DNA of 39,841 bases, taken from the NCBI GenBank assembly GCA_047625765.1, contig JBLHRE010000002.1:1-39841 (forward strand), read 5' to 3'. The notes under the pieces are model-generated. The model was not told the origin of the DNA, ran no database searches, and saw nothing but the letters and a program-made list of their open reading frames with translations. The position numbers and the translations under genes were made by a program. Shown one piece after another: positions 1-8,495 of this stretch (within the stretch, counting starts at the first letter, position 1; the number at the start of each line of letters is the position of its first letter). The DNA is from JBLHRE01 sp047625765 (GTDB lineage: Bacteria; Bacteroidota; Bacteroidia; Flavobacteriales; JBLHRE01).

Positions 1-2
1 CA

Positions 3-713
3 AAGAATTGTACTGAAATAGAAAAGGTGATAAACACTGCTCCAGAAGCGGACATTCATATCTTACCTGAGACTTTTAACACGGGTTTTGCAATTGACAA
101 AACTCTTGCAGAAACCATGGATGGGCCTACCGTTAATTGGATGCTTTCTGTTGCTAAAAAACACCAGTCCGTAGTTTGCGGCAGCCTCTTAATTCGCTCA
201 TCCAGAAAGACTTTTAATCGATTTATTTGGGCTCAGCCAAACGGAGAACTATTCTCTTACGACAAGAGGCATCTTTTCTCTTTAGCCAAAGAAGAAACCC
301 AATTTGATAAAGGCAACAAGCAAATTATTATTTCTTACCTAGGCTGGAACATAAGACCTTTGGTTTGTTATGATCTGCGCTTTCCGGTATGGAGCAGAAA
401 TGATGAAAATACAGATTTAATGATTTATGTTGCAAACTGGCCTAAACCAAGAATTGAGGCTTGGAAAGTGCTTTTAAGGGCTAGAGCAATAGAAAATCAA
501 TGTTTTGTTGTTGGTGTAAATAGAACAGGAACAGACCCCTCTGGAATGACCTATACAGGCCAAAGTGCGGTCATCTCTCCTATGGGAGACACATTATGTG
601 CTCTGCAAGAAAATGTAACGGCAATGTGCATAGAAATTGATTATACCCAACTTGAAACGATTCGGGAAAAGATCAGCTTTCAAAAAGATAGAGACTCTTT
701 TAGCATTGATTAA
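3..713 (+). CDS. Nitrilase-family amidohydrolase (5' end outside window)
   Basis: A carbon-nitrogen hydrolase of the nitrilase superfamily, closest in look to the omega-amidase/YafV (Nit2-like) branch that hydrolyses small amides such as alpha-ketoglutaramate. The catalytic triad is visible: Glu in LPETFNTGF, Lys in YDKRHLFSL and Cys in VCYDLRFPVW (residues about 15, 80 and 114 counted from the GTG at 27). The reading frame is open all the way to the window edge, and the residues before GTG 27 (KNCTEIEK) continue the normal family pattern. So GTG 27 is probably not the start, and roughly 30 N-terminal residues lie outside. The stop overlaps the stop of the convergent lipoprotein gene by a few bases, with no terminator seen between them. 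The family is secure; the exact substrate is inferred. Confidence 0.9.
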   Translation, partial: KNCTEIEKVINTAPEADIHILPETFNTGFAIDKTLAETMDGPTVNWMLSVAKKHQSVVCGSLLIRSSRKTFNRFIWAQPNGELFSYDKRHLFSLAKEETQFDKGNKQIIISYLGWNIRPLVCYDLRFPVWSRNDENTDLMIYVANWPKPRIEAWKVLLRARAIENQCFVVGVNRTGTDPSGMTYTGQSAVISPMGDTLCALQENVTAMCIEIDYTQLETIREKISFQKDRDSFSID

Positions 714-2257
714 TCCAGAAGAACCTCTACATCCCAATTGGCTCTAATTTCAATTGGCTCTTTGTAATATTCGCAAGGCTCTGGTTTTTTATTTTTTAAA
801 TAATCACCCGCATCCCACCTTCCATTTTCGTTCGCATCGTTAATCAATCGTAACTTATATTTACCTGGCAGCAAAGCGTCAAAGTAGCACGGAAATTGAG
901 TAACAATAACGCTTTTAACTACCTTATTTTTACCGTCAATTAATTGAATCAACATTGGTTTTTTTAGGGAAGAGGAAAGTTTTAATGTTCCAAATTCTTC
1001 CTTTTCCTTTAAAGTAAAAACGGTTCCTAGGCTATCGTTGGTAATTCCTAAATTATGTACAATAGCACCTTTATCTGCAAGTACCATATAGGCCCTTGCT
1101 CCTTGGTAGGGAAATAGAATAGCAAATCTTTTAGGTTCCTTCTTAATGGTAAATTCCAAATCGACTGAATCCGATTTCAAACTGATTTTATCCGTATTTA
1201 GGCTGTCAAACCGGGTTGAGGTTTTTACCCAAAATGTATCCAAATAATTCAGTTTTTTTAAAGATTCAAATTTTAAACGAACCGCTACTGTATCTATTTT
1301 TTTAGGAAACCAGACTACAGTATCTATCTGATTTGCTGTTCCTATCAAAACATTTAACGAGTCAAACCCCACACTAAGCCGTATAAAGGCCGAATCTTTA
1401 TCAGTATAGTGCTGCTGCTTCTTTGCCTCTAGCGATTTGTTGATTAAGAAAATGGACAAGGAATCTTCTTCAAATATTTCTCTATTAAATCCGAAATCCA
1501 ATTGATCGTACTTTTTCTGAACAATGCCCTTAAAGCTAAGTATTGGTTCGGGCTGGTAACAGTCAATATTGATAATGGCAGAGTCTAAATTTGCGAAAAT
1601 TGAGTCCTTTGCAAAGCCTTGAAACTCGTTGTCGTTCAATAAATAATCCTTGTTTTTATCTTCAAAAGCAATCAACTGATATTCTCCTGCGCTCATGTTC
1701 TCCAGTCTAAAAAGACGGTTCTTAACCCTGCTCAAATAATCTGGCTTTCGTAAGTATGGAATACTATCCATCCATGCGACCTTTTTATAAGCCATTACCC
1801 ACATTTTTTCGGGTAAATCCATTTCATAAATAGGCTTAATTATTCCTTGTAGGCTCAAAGAATCTATAAAGCTCCCTGTAGAAAATGTGTACTTAAAATC
1901 TTCAATTGGATTGCCTTCGTTAAGGTCGACAATAGCATTTCCAAAATTTAAGGTATAGGTAGTATTGGCTTTAATGCTGTCTTCTAAAGTAACTAGCAGT
2001 AACCTTCCTTTTACAATTGCCTTGGGTGTTTTCATAGGCGGAGAACTAACCAATTCTGCCTCTAGGTTTTTAACCTTTATGTATTCGTCAAAAACAAACT
2101 TGATAGTTTTAGCCTCAAAGTAGACACAAAAATTAGATGGACTTACTTCCATTAACTCTGGTGCTCTTTCATCTTTAGGCCCGCCATCAGGATTAACTAC
2201 TGTAGCACAAGCGGTAAATAAGAATAGTGTAAGAATTTGTAAAAGGGCTTTATTCAT
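710..2257 (-). CDS. Ig-like (Big_5/SbsA-type) lipoprotein
   Basis: A predicted lipoprotein of 515 residues: a hydrophobic leader ends in the lipobox LFTAC at about residue 17, followed by VVNPDGGPKDERAPELMEV, the opening typical of the Bacteroidota Ig-like domain-containing proteins. The first 130 residues form the bacterial Ig-like (Big_5) domain, with the pattern KFVFDEYIKV...TYTLNFGNAIVDLNEGN. The remainder is rich in beta structure with no enzymatic motif. It is probably displayed on the outer membrane; the function is unknown. It starts 21 bases after the comF stop on the same strand, so the two are likely cotranscribed. The start is the ATG giving the signal peptide. Confidence 0.82.
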   Translation of the reverse strand: MNKALLQILTLFLFTACATVVNPDGGPKDERAPELMEVSPSNFCVYFEAKTIKFVFDEYIKVKNLEAELVSSPPMKTPKAIVKGRLLLVTLEDSIKANTTYTLNFGNAIVDLNEGNPIEDFKYTFSTGSFIDSLSLQGIIKPIYEMDLPEKMWVMAYKKVAWMDSIPYLRKPDYLSRVKNRLFRLENMSAGEYQLIAFEDKNKDYLLNDNEFQGFAKDSIFANLDSAIINIDCYQPEPILSFKGIVQKKYDQLDFGFNREIFEEDSLSIFLINKSLEAKKQQHYTDKDSAFIRLSVGFDSLNVLIGTANQIDTVVWFPKKIDTVAVRLKFESLKKLNYLDTFWVKTSTRFDSLNTDKISLKSDSVDLEFTIKKEPKRFAILFPYQGARAYMVLADKGAIVHNLGITNDSLGTVFTLKEKEEFGTLKLSSSLKKPMLIQLIDGKNKVVKSVIVTQFPCYFDALLPGKYKLRLINDANENGRWDAGDYLKNKKPEPCEYYKEPIEIRANWDVEVLLD

Positions 2258-2278
2258 GGCACCAAATATAATTGAAAA

Positions 2279-2986
2279 CTAATCGGCAAAGGCTAGTGTA
2301 AATAGACTTAGTTTAGAATTAGGAATCTTTAAAAGCTCCCTCCCACATGCTTCTAGTGTTGCCCCTGATGTTAAAACATCGTCTACCAAGAGAATGTGTT
2401 TCGCATTTAAGCTTGCATTTTGATTTAACTGAAACGCATTTTCAACGTTTAGCCAACGATCGTATTTATTGATAGTAGTTTGGGAATTATTGTATCTATT
2501 TCTACTTATCAAAGACGTATTTAAAGGTACTTCCATGCCCTCTGAAAGGCCTTTTCCTAGCCATTCTGATTGATTATAACCTCTAATTTTTAGCTTTTTG
2601 GGATGAAGTGGCACAGGAACAATCGTATCGCAACAAGAAAATCTATTGGATTTCTTTAACTCCTTTCCTAATAATTGACCCAATACAAATGCGGTGTCTT
2701 TTTGTCCTTTATACTTTATAGCATGCAGCACTTTTTGAATCCTCCCTTTGTTATGAAATAAGTAAGCCGATGCTGCCGAATGTACTGGTATTCTGCCATA
2801 AAATATTTTTTCGGCAGCATTATTACGCGTATTTATATAGCCAGAACGAGGCATTTGATGCTTGCAGAAAGAACAAAAATGGCTTTCAGAAAACAGCAAT
2901 TTACGACCACATGAAACACATAAATCAGGGTAAAATAAATTTACAAAATCGCTAGAATAGCGCTTAAGAATGGATAAAGCATGCAC
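2279..2986 (-). CDS. comF: ComF family phosphoribosyltransferase-like protein
   Basis: ComF-family protein, usual length (235 residues). The N-terminus carries a four-cysteine zinc-binding element (CVSCGR followed by CSFCKHQMP, residues about 23-45). The C-terminus carries the type I phosphoribosyltransferase PRPP-binding loop, ILLVDDVLTSGATLEAC (about 200-216). In naturally competent bacteria ComF helps single-stranded DNA uptake and loading; in Bacteroidota its role is less tested. The start codon is GTG, with no better ATG nearby. The gene is divergent from the coiled-coil protein at 3102 and is followed closely by the Ig-like lipoprotein gene. Confidence 0.88.
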   Translation of the reverse strand: MHALSILKRYSSDFVNLFYPDLCVSCGRKLLFSESHFCSFCKHQMPRSGYINTRNNAAEKIFYGRIPVHSAASAYLFHNKGRIQKVLHAIKYKGQKDTAFVLGQLLGKELKKSNRFSCCDTIVPVPLHPKKLKIRGYNQSEWLGKGLSEGMEVPLNTSLISRNRYNNSQTTINKYDRWLNVENAFQLNQNASLNAKHILLVDDVLTSGATLEACGRELLKIPNSKLSLFTLAFAD

Positions 2987-3033
2987 GGTTTTGGGTTTTA
3001 ATTAAAGCATTTTAACAGGGAAAATATTTCCTG

Positions 3034-3041
3034 TACTTTTG
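3034..3041 (+). promoter_or_regulatory. Bacteroidota -7 element (TACTTTTG)
   Basis: TACTTTTG matches the Bacteroidota sigma-A -7 consensus TAnnTTTG exactly and lies about 60 bases before the start of the coiled-coil gene at 3102. No clear -33 TTG at standard spacing was found. Confidence 0.5.
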
Positions 3042-3101
3042 CAGACAATTAAAATGTTGTCAAACACGACAAGTTAAAACAATTGTAAGAAAAAACCTAT
3101 T

Positions 3102-3983
3102 ATGGAAAATCAACCAGCAAACACAGGTCAGAAATCAAGAGTATTGATTATTGTACTGCTTTTATTATTGATTGTAGCTGCAGGAATGTTGTACAACGAA
3201 AAAACTAACAATTCTGATTTAACAGCTGAAAAAACAGATCTAACTTCTGATTTATCTGCTATGAAAACTCAGTATGATGTTTTGTTGATCGGAAAGGATA
3301 GCGCTGATGCAACTTTAATTGCAGAACGCTCAAGAATTGTTGGCCTATTAGACTCTATTAATCTGTTGAGTACTGATATTAATAGCCTACAACGATACAA
3401 AAGAGAAGCAAGAAGATTACGTAAAGAACGTAAGGTTTTATTGGAAAGAGCTGATTCTTTGTTAGAAGCAAACGCTTTATTAGAAGCGGATTTAGCATTA
3501 GCAGGTGATAGTTTAGTTAAATCTACCCAAGCAAACACTGTATTAAGCACAGAAAACACTGTATTGGCACAAAAAATTGCTTTAGGGAAAACGTTGTCTG
3601 CTGATGGTTTAACTGCAACGGGTGTAAAATCTCGTTTCATTACTGGTACAGAAAGAGATACTGACAGAGCAAATAGTACAGAGAAATTGAAAGCTTGTTT
3701 TACTTTAAGTAAAAACATGATTGCAGAAAAAGAAAGCAAAACCGTTTACATCCGTTTTGTTGACCCTGCCGGAAATGTTGTTGCTTCAACTGGAAACAAC
3801 TTTAATTTCAACAATACTAAATTACCCTTTAGCGCTTCTAAAGAAGTGTATTACGAAAACCAAACCTTAGCTGTTTGCATGTATGCAACGGTTAAAGAAG
3901 GTTCTGTATCTACTGGTACTTATGCTGCAGAAGTTTATGCTGATAATGCTTTAATTGGAACGACTCAATTTTCAATGCGTTAA
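3102..3983 (+). CDS. Membrane-anchored coiled-coil protein, unknown function
   Basis: A 293-residue protein that I do not recognise as a named gene. A short polar N-terminus is followed by one membrane helix (VLIIVLLLLLIVAAGMLY, about 14-31). Next comes a long heptad-rich coiled coil (about 38-165) with KREARRLRKERKVLLERAD in the middle, and a C-terminal region of about 120 residues that looks beta-rich (YIRFVDPAGNVVAS...). The layout suggests an inner-membrane anchor projecting a rod and a globular head into the periplasm. Similar proteins are common in Flavobacteriia. It stands alone: its own -7 element lies upstream and a strong terminator directly follows. The 156-residue open frame on the opposite strand is a shadow of the coiled coil. 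Confidence 0.8.
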   Translation: MENQPANTGQKSRVLIIVLLLLLIVAAGMLYNEKTNNSDLTAEKTDLTSDLSAMKTQYDVLLIGKDSADATLIAERSRIVGLLDSINLLSTDINSLQRYKREARRLRKERKVLLERADSLLEANALLEADLALAGDSLVKSTQANTVLSTENTVLAQKIALGKTLSADGLTATGVKSRFITGTERDTDRANSTEKLKACFTLSKNMIAEKESKTVYIRFVDPAGNVVASTGNNFNFNNTKLPFSASKEVYYENQTLAVCMYATVKEGSVSTGTYAAEVYADNALIGTTQFSMR

Positions 3984-4002
3984 TCTAAATTACCTCATCC
4001 TT

Positions 4003-4042
4003 AAAACCCTCTACTCTAACTTAAGAGTAGAGGGTTTTTTTA
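4003..4042 (+). terminator. Rho-independent terminator of the coiled-coil gene
   Basis: Perfect 11-bp stem CCCTCTACTCT / AGAGTAGAGGG (4007-4017 with 4024-4034), a 6-base loop, and a run of T from 4035. Flanking A and T runs extend the pairing. It lies 20 bases after the stop at 3983. Confidence 0.93.
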
Positions 4043-4079
4043 TTTTATTTAAGGACTCTATTCTAACAGGTGCTTTTTC

Positions 4080-4087
4080 TATTTTTG
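4080..4087 (+). promoter_or_regulatory. -7 element (TATTTTTG) before the broken small gene
   Basis: TATTTTTG fits TAnnTTTG and lies 23 bases before the ATG at 4110. It would also drive the lipoprotein gene at 4487, which has no closer candidate. Confidence 0.4.
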
Positions 4088-4109
4088 TAATCGCAGAGAA
4101 CCTCTGTTT

Positions 4110-4486
4110 ATGAAGTATTTATTACCATTGACATTTATTTTAATGTCCCTCTCGTTAAACGGTCAGGCTGTTATTAAAAAAATGCTGCTTCAATTTGGAG
4201 GTATCTTTGCGCATAGTAACATGATAGTAGATTGACATGTAGAAAACAAAGGAACCAAAGACCTTGAAATAACCAAAATAGATAGAATGAAGCTTCAGGA
4301 GCAAAGAGGGAAAGTTAGAAACATTAAACTTTCTGTGGTTGGACTTAGAAGCAGAGAGAAAACGGTTGCTTCTATGTAAGATTTGGCCATTTCGGGAGCG
4401 GTAGAAACATTCATGTCAACAGTTTTCAAGATTCCAAGCAGCAATTCTTAGAGGAAATAAAATGCCACCCAAAAAAACAAACTCCC
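4110..4486 (+). pseudogene. Degraded small secreted-protein gene
   Basis: ATG 4110 opens a frame with a clear signal peptide (MKYLLPLTFILMSLSLNGQA). It is interrupted by an in-frame TGA at 4233-4235, continues as protein-like sequence (VENKGTKDLEITKIDRMKL...KLSVVGLRSRE) and stops again at TAA 4377-4379. Shortly before that stop, protein-like sequence moves into another frame (FGHFGSGRNIHVNSFQDSKQ, then QFLEEIK), which runs directly into the start of the next gene in that same frame. One nonsense change plus one frameshift explain the pattern. The reconstructed product would be a secreted or membrane protein of about 120 residues with a small beta domain; I cannot name it. Sequencing error is less likely because the neighbour at 4972 is also broken, by several independent lesions. 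Confidence 0.6.
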
Positions 4487-4972
4487 ATGAAATTGAAGTA
4501 TTCTATTGTTACTGTTTTAGCTCTACTGGTAAGCGGATGCCAAGCCCCAAAAGTAGATGAAAGTGTTGCCAAACAAGAAATTAATGCTACGCTAGATTTG
4601 TGGCATGCTGCTGCAAGTGAAGCAGACTTAGAAGTCTATTTCAACTACATCCATCCCAATGGATACTTTTTAGGGACTGATGCTCTTGAAAACTGGGATA
4701 AAACAACTTTCTACAATTTTTCGAAGCCCCATTTTAATACTGCTCCTGCTTGGGCATTTAAGCCACATTCGAGAATGATATTTTTTTCTGAAGATGGAAA
4801 AACAGCTTGGTTTAATGAGCTGTTAGATACTTGGATGGATGCCTGTAGAGGTTCTGGGGTTATGGTGAGGACCGCAGAAGGCTGGAAAATTATGCAATAC
4901 AATTTAGCCATGTTAGTACCTAACGACAAGGTTCAAGACTATCTTAAGGTGTTAGCAGACACTACTAAATAA
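4487..4972 (+). CDS. SnoaL-like (NTF2-fold) lipoprotein
   Basis: A 161-residue lipoprotein: the leader ends in LVSGC (lipobox, Cys 18). It is followed by an NTF2-like/SnoaL-like domain with VAKQEINATLDLWHAAASEA, then DLEVYFNYIHPNGYFLGTDA and a C-terminal VRTAEGWKIMQYNLAM, the normal pattern of the small SnoaL_3/DUF4440-type ligand-binding or enzyme-like fold. No catalytic claim can be made. The stop and the next ATG share bases (TAATG, 4970-4974), so it was translationally coupled to the FAD oxidoreductase that is now a pseudogene. The gene itself is intact even though both neighbours are broken. Confidence 0.78.
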   Translation: MKLKYSIVTVLALLVSGCQAPKVDESVAKQEINATLDLWHAAASEADLEVYFNYIHPNGYFLGTDALENWDKTTFYNFSKPHFNTAPAWAFKPHSRMIFFSEDGKTAWFNELLDTWMDACRGSGVMVRTAEGWKIMQYNLAMLVPNDKVQDYLKVLADTTK

Positions 4973-5938
4973 TGCCAAAACACTTTGATGTAATTATTGT
5001 TGGTGCTGGTCCAGCAGGCTGTATAGCGGCATTAAATATTGCCAAAACCAATCTAAGTGTTGCCTTTCTCGACAAGGCTAGTTTCCCTAGAGATAAGATA
5101 TGCGGAGACGCTATTAGTGGAAATGTAACTTTCGAAGTGAATCGTTTAGAGTCTGGCCTTGTAAATAAGTTCGATGTCTTTCCTAAAAAAAACATGAACC
5201 AAAAGCATTCGTTTTTGGACATTGGTTTACCAAAATCAAACTACGGCATAGATGACCCTGCCTTTATTGCGAATTGATTTCGATAACTTCCTGTTTCTTG
5301 AAGTGATAAAACGCCCCAACATAACTATTTTAGAAGGGAGCGGCTTAAAAAAGCTAAAAACAAGCAACACAGGAGTGAGTGCTGCAACTCAGGAACACCA
5401 CTTTACGGCTGAACTAATCATAGCTGCCGATGGGGCATATTCTACCCTTGCTAAACTTAGCGGTCTCTCAGAAATGGATCCCAAGCATCACAGGGCTGGT
5501 TTGCGCGTTTACTAGGAGAATGTTTTGGGCTTTGATACACAAAACCTAATAGAATTACATTTTTATAAGAATATTCTCCCTAGATATTTATGGGTATTTC
5601 CACTTCCTAACAGTCAGGCGAATGTGGGAATTGGAATGCTATGACGAGCGGAAGAATTGCAGCATTGCATGCCTTAGAAACATTTGAGGCAAAGGATTTC
5701 TCTAAAAATTTTATGAAGCTGTACGATCGTAAAATTTATACCAAAATGGGTACGGATTTTCCCATAAGTCATATGACGCAAAAGCTGATGCGATTTCCTA
5801 AACTCTTTGATTTTGTGGTGAAAAAGGCCAACAAGAATGAAGCGGTAAGAGGCTTATTGATAAACATGTTTAACAATGTAGACATCAAAAAACCGCTCAC
5901 CAAGCCTTCCCTTCTATTTCAAATTAGTATTCAAATAA
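4972..5938 (+). pseudogene. FAD-dependent oxidoreductase (geranylgeranyl-reductase-like), multiply disrupted
   Basis: The N-terminus is a clear FAD-binding Rossmann motif (VIIVGAGPAGCIAALNIAK), followed by FPRDKICGDAISG, characteristic of the geranylgeranyl reductase family. Four lesions are visible. First, a frameshift at about 5265-5276, where the protein-like sequence jumps frame to RIDFDNFLFLEV. Second, a TAG at 5513-5515 in place of the expected aromatic residue in GLRVY-ENV. Third, a junction at about 5633-5640 where WVFPLPNSQANVGIG is joined straight to NAMTSGRIAALHALE with a frame change; from the family I expect about 90 residues here, including the conserved GDAA motif. Fourth, a one-base shift at about 5917 that hides the original ending FKLVFK and stop at 5936-5938. 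The remains total about 320 codons against about 400 expected. A dead gene. Confidence 0.9.
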
Positions 5939-5973
5939 AAAACCCTGTCTCAGCTAGGCCAAGACAGGGTTCG
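5935..5973 (-). terminator. Terminator of the outer-membrane barrel gene
   Basis: Stem AACCCTGTCT / AGACAGGGTT (5941-5950 with 5962-5971). On the minus strand it is followed by a T-rich run (complement of 5935-5942). It lies 23 bases beyond the stop of the 5994-6665 gene and overlaps the dead 3' end of the oxidoreductase. Confidence 0.85.
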
Positions 5974-5993
5974 TAATATTTGTTGTTTAGAAA

Positions 5994-6665
5994 TTATCTA
6001 AACCAGAAATGCAAAATTAAAGATCCTGTTGGATTTGTAGCTAAACCAAATGAACTTGATTTAGCTTCAATAACATTACCATCCGTTTCTCTTTCGCTAG
6101 TCGAGCTGAAACCAATAGTGGCATCATAACGACCTTCTAAAGAAACCATAGGAGCAATAAAATACTCCAAACCTAATCCAAGACCAGCACCAGCGGCAAA
6201 AGTGTTTCCACCTTTAGTCTCAGTTGCATTAACTCCAGAAACATCAATGTTTCCATCTGCATTAGCAGTTTGAGAGATAGCAACACCCGCGCGAGCTAAA
6301 CCAACAATACGACCTTCACCTCTTCTTTTCTCAAGACCTCCAAAAAGGTCAAAAGAAAATTTATTAGTTAAAGTTTCATCACCAACTAAGTCTTCAACCC
6401 TGTTACTAGTAATGCCAAAACCAACTCTAGTTACAATCGCCATGTCGTCTGTGCGCATCTGCTTCATTGTAATAGCAATTGGGTTGTCAGCTGTTCCTAC
6501 AAAAGAAGGAGCTGTTGCACCTGCATTAGACAATAAGCCTCCTGCGTAGGTCAAAAATGGTGTTGCATCAATTCCAATTGAGGAATCTCCTGCTTGTGGT
6601 TTCATTTGTGCAAATCCTGCTACTGAAGCAAAGACTAATGCGGCAAGCGTAATCACTTTTTTCAT
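5994..6665 (-). CDS. Outer-membrane beta-barrel (porin-like) protein
   Basis: A 223-residue secreted protein. A Sec signal peptide (MKKVITLAALVFASVAGFA) is followed by alternating beta-strand sequence with repeated aromatic/glycine pairs. The chain ends in ILHFWFR, the aromatic C-terminal strand expected of an outer-membrane barrel. VSLEGRYDATIGF and AGLGLGLEYFIAPMV are typical of the small OmpA/OmpW-like barrels of Bacteroidota. Transport substrate or structural role cannot be read from sequence. It is monocistronic: a terminator follows and more than 260 bases of non-coding sequence precede it. A weak TAnnTTTA-type element (TATATTTA) lies upstream at about 6693-6700 on the minus strand. Confidence 0.82.
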   Translation of the reverse strand: MKKVITLAALVFASVAGFAQMKPQAGDSSIGIDATPFLTYAGGLLSNAGATAPSFVGTADNPIAITMKQMRTDDMAIVTRVGFGITSNRVEDLVGDETLTNKFSFDLFGGLEKRRGEGRIVGLARAGVAISQTANADGNIDVSGVNATETKGGNTFAAGAGLGLGLEYFIAPMVSLEGRYDATIGFSSTSERETDGNVIEAKSSSFGLATNPTGSLILHFWFR

Positions 6666-6903
6666 AACGTATAATGTTTAAAAGATTAGACGCCTAAATA
6701 TAGAAAATACTTTGACCGAGAAAACACAGCCCCCTTTATAGGAAATTAACCATACATTGTTAATAACCCAAATCAGAACCAATTAACTGCAAGTAAGTGA
6801 CTTACGCCCCGTATAAGCACGGTAGTCCCCCTTTAAAACCTTCCTTTAGGTTACTCTTAGCCTATTGCTATATACTTCCGGTGCATTAGAAAAGTCAGTT
6901 CAT

Positions 6904-6934
6904 AAAAAAAGGAGCGCAAATCCTCGCCTTTTGT
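6904..6934 (-). terminator. Possible terminator after the M28 peptidase gene
   Basis: Directly after the stop at 6935 the minus strand reads AAAAG-GC-GAG, 8-base loop, CTC-CTTTTTTT. That gives an imperfect stem with a 2-base bulge ending in seven T. The stem is weak, but the position is ideal. Confidence 0.45.
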
Positions 6935-8494
6935 CTATTTAAAATCGTTGACTTTATCAGCAGCAATTCGCTTGTCTTGGTTGGCCAGTTGCCAAGCCGT
7001 GTGAAACACCAGTCGTGTTATTTTTTCCATCTTATCAAATAAAATTTTATCTACCGTATCGGTGTGCTTGTGATAATCTTCGTGCACTCCATTAAAGTAG
7101 AATATCACCGGGATGTTATTCTTAGCAAAATTGTAGTGATCTGAACGGTAATAAAAACGGTTTGGATCGTCAGGCGCGTTGAACGTATAATCCAATTCTA
7201 GGTTAGAATAGTCAACATTTGCTTTTTCGCTGATGTCATGCAATTCAGAACTCAACTTATCAGAACCTATTAAATAGATGTAGTTTTCGTTCTCAGCATG
7301 GTTTTCGTCCAAACGTCCAATCATATCTATATTCAAATTGGCAACCGTATTTTCTAATGGATATACGGGGTGATTGGTATAATAAGTAGAACCCAACAAT
7401 CCCATCTCCTCGCCAGAAACCGTCATAAACAACATGCTTCTTCTTGGCCCGTGCCCGTCCGCTTTAGCTTGAGCAAAGGCTTCTGCTAAGTCCATTACTG
7501 CTACTGTACCAGACCCATCATCATCGGCTCCATTAAAAACTTTGCCATCTTGTACTCCTATATGGTCGTAGTGTGCGCTAATTACAATAACCTCTTCCTT
7601 TAAATCGGATCCCTCTACATAACCTAAAACGTTCTGAGCAGGAATTTTTTCCTCCTTAGAGGTTATGTAAACAGAAAAATCAGCATTAACAATACCAGAA
7701 GCAGGTTTCCCTTTCTTTCTTATATAAGCTCTTAATTTTTCTTCAGATTTTTTAGACGCTAACATTAAATCGCTTCCCATCTTAGAGCTAACAAATACAC
7801 ATGTAAATGGATCTTCTTTTTCGAAAGGCTCTACCGCTAAACTTCCTTTTTTAATATAATGTGAATAGCGCTCTGCATTATTTTCTGCATTGGTGTCTAC
7901 TACAAAAATTCCGGCCGCTCCTTTTTCTTTTGCTGCAGCAACTTTCTTTCTCCACTTTGTAGACCATTCAGAAGGCTCTTCTCCTTCTGTAATTAAACTA
8001 TAGCCCTTTTTATCGAATGGTTCTCCGCTCCAAGCCAGTACCCATTTGTTTGTTACATCAATTGCGCTGTAATCAGAATAAACTTCATCATCTATCCCAT
8101 ATCCTGCAAAAACAAAATCTGTTGCGCTAATATCTGTTATAGGCGCTCCTGGTAAAAAATAAAAGTCTTTTAGAAAAGCATACTCGTTGCTATCGATAAC
8201 AACGGTAGCTTCGTATCCTCCCTTTTTATATAAGAAGTATTGCTGGTAGTAATCAGAACCATTATAAGCAGGAATACCTGATTTTGCAAAATGCTCTGAA
8301 ATATATTTTGCTGCCTTTTGCTGACCAATGGTTCCTGTTTCGCGCCCTTCCATAGAGTCGGCTGCTATAACTAAAAGATCTTCTTTTAAGTCTGCCGCAG
8401 TAATGGTCTCTGCATATTTTAATTGAATTTCGTTTTGCTGGCCGTAGCTAGCAATAGAAATCAATCCTCCTAGTAATAATAATAACTTGTTCAT
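6935..8494 (-). CDS. Secreted M28 family zinc aminopeptidase with PA domain
   Basis: A 519-residue secreted metallopeptidase. I chose the ATG at 8494 because it opens a signal peptide (MNKLLLLLGGLISIASYGQ); the longer frame upstream lies inside rpiB. After an N-terminal region with LKEDLLVIAADSMEGRETGT there is a protease-associated (PA) insert (about 110-290). The M28 catalytic domain follows, with metal and catalytic motifs in the right order: ISAHYDHIG, NGADDDGSGTVAVMDLA, SGEEMGLLGS, NIDMIGR and YRSDHYNFA. It probably removes N-terminal residues from peptides in the periplasm or outside the cell. The start lies one base after the rpiB stop, so the two genes are probably cotranscribed and translationally coupled. 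Confidence 0.93.
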   Translation of the reverse strand: MNKLLLLLGGLISIASYGQQNEIQLKYAETITAADLKEDLLVIAADSMEGRETGTIGQQKAAKYISEHFAKSGIPAYNGSDYYQQYFLYKKGGYEATVVIDSNEYAFLKDFYFLPGAPITDISATDFVFAGYGIDDEVYSDYSAIDVTNKWVLAWSGEPFDKKGYSLITEGEEPSEWSTKWRKKVAAAKEKGAAGIFVVDTNAENNAERYSHYIKKGSLAVEPFEKEDPFTCVFVSSKMGSDLMLASKKSEEKLRAYIRKKGKPASGIVNADFSVYITSKEEKIPAQNVLGYVEGSDLKEEVIVISAHYDHIGVQDGKVFNGADDDGSGTVAVMDLAEAFAQAKADGHGPRRSMLFMTVSGEEMGLLGSTYYTNHPVYPLENTVANLNIDMIGRLDENHAENENYIYLIGSDKLSSELHDISEKANVDYSNLELDYTFNAPDDPNRFYYRSDHYNFAKNNIPVIFYFNGVHEDYHKHTDTVDKILFDKMEKITRLVFHTAWQLANQDKRIAADKVNDFK

Positions 8495-8495
8495 C

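Noticed and set aside
3269..3739. 156-codon open frame on the minus strand
   Set aside because: Shadow of the coiled-coil gene at 3102; composition follows the complementary strand and no motif is seen.
4233..5515. In-frame TGA and TAG as recoded or alternative-code codons
   Set aside because: TGA and TAG act as normal stops elsewhere in the window, and the same regions also contain frameshifts and a deletion, so decay explains them.
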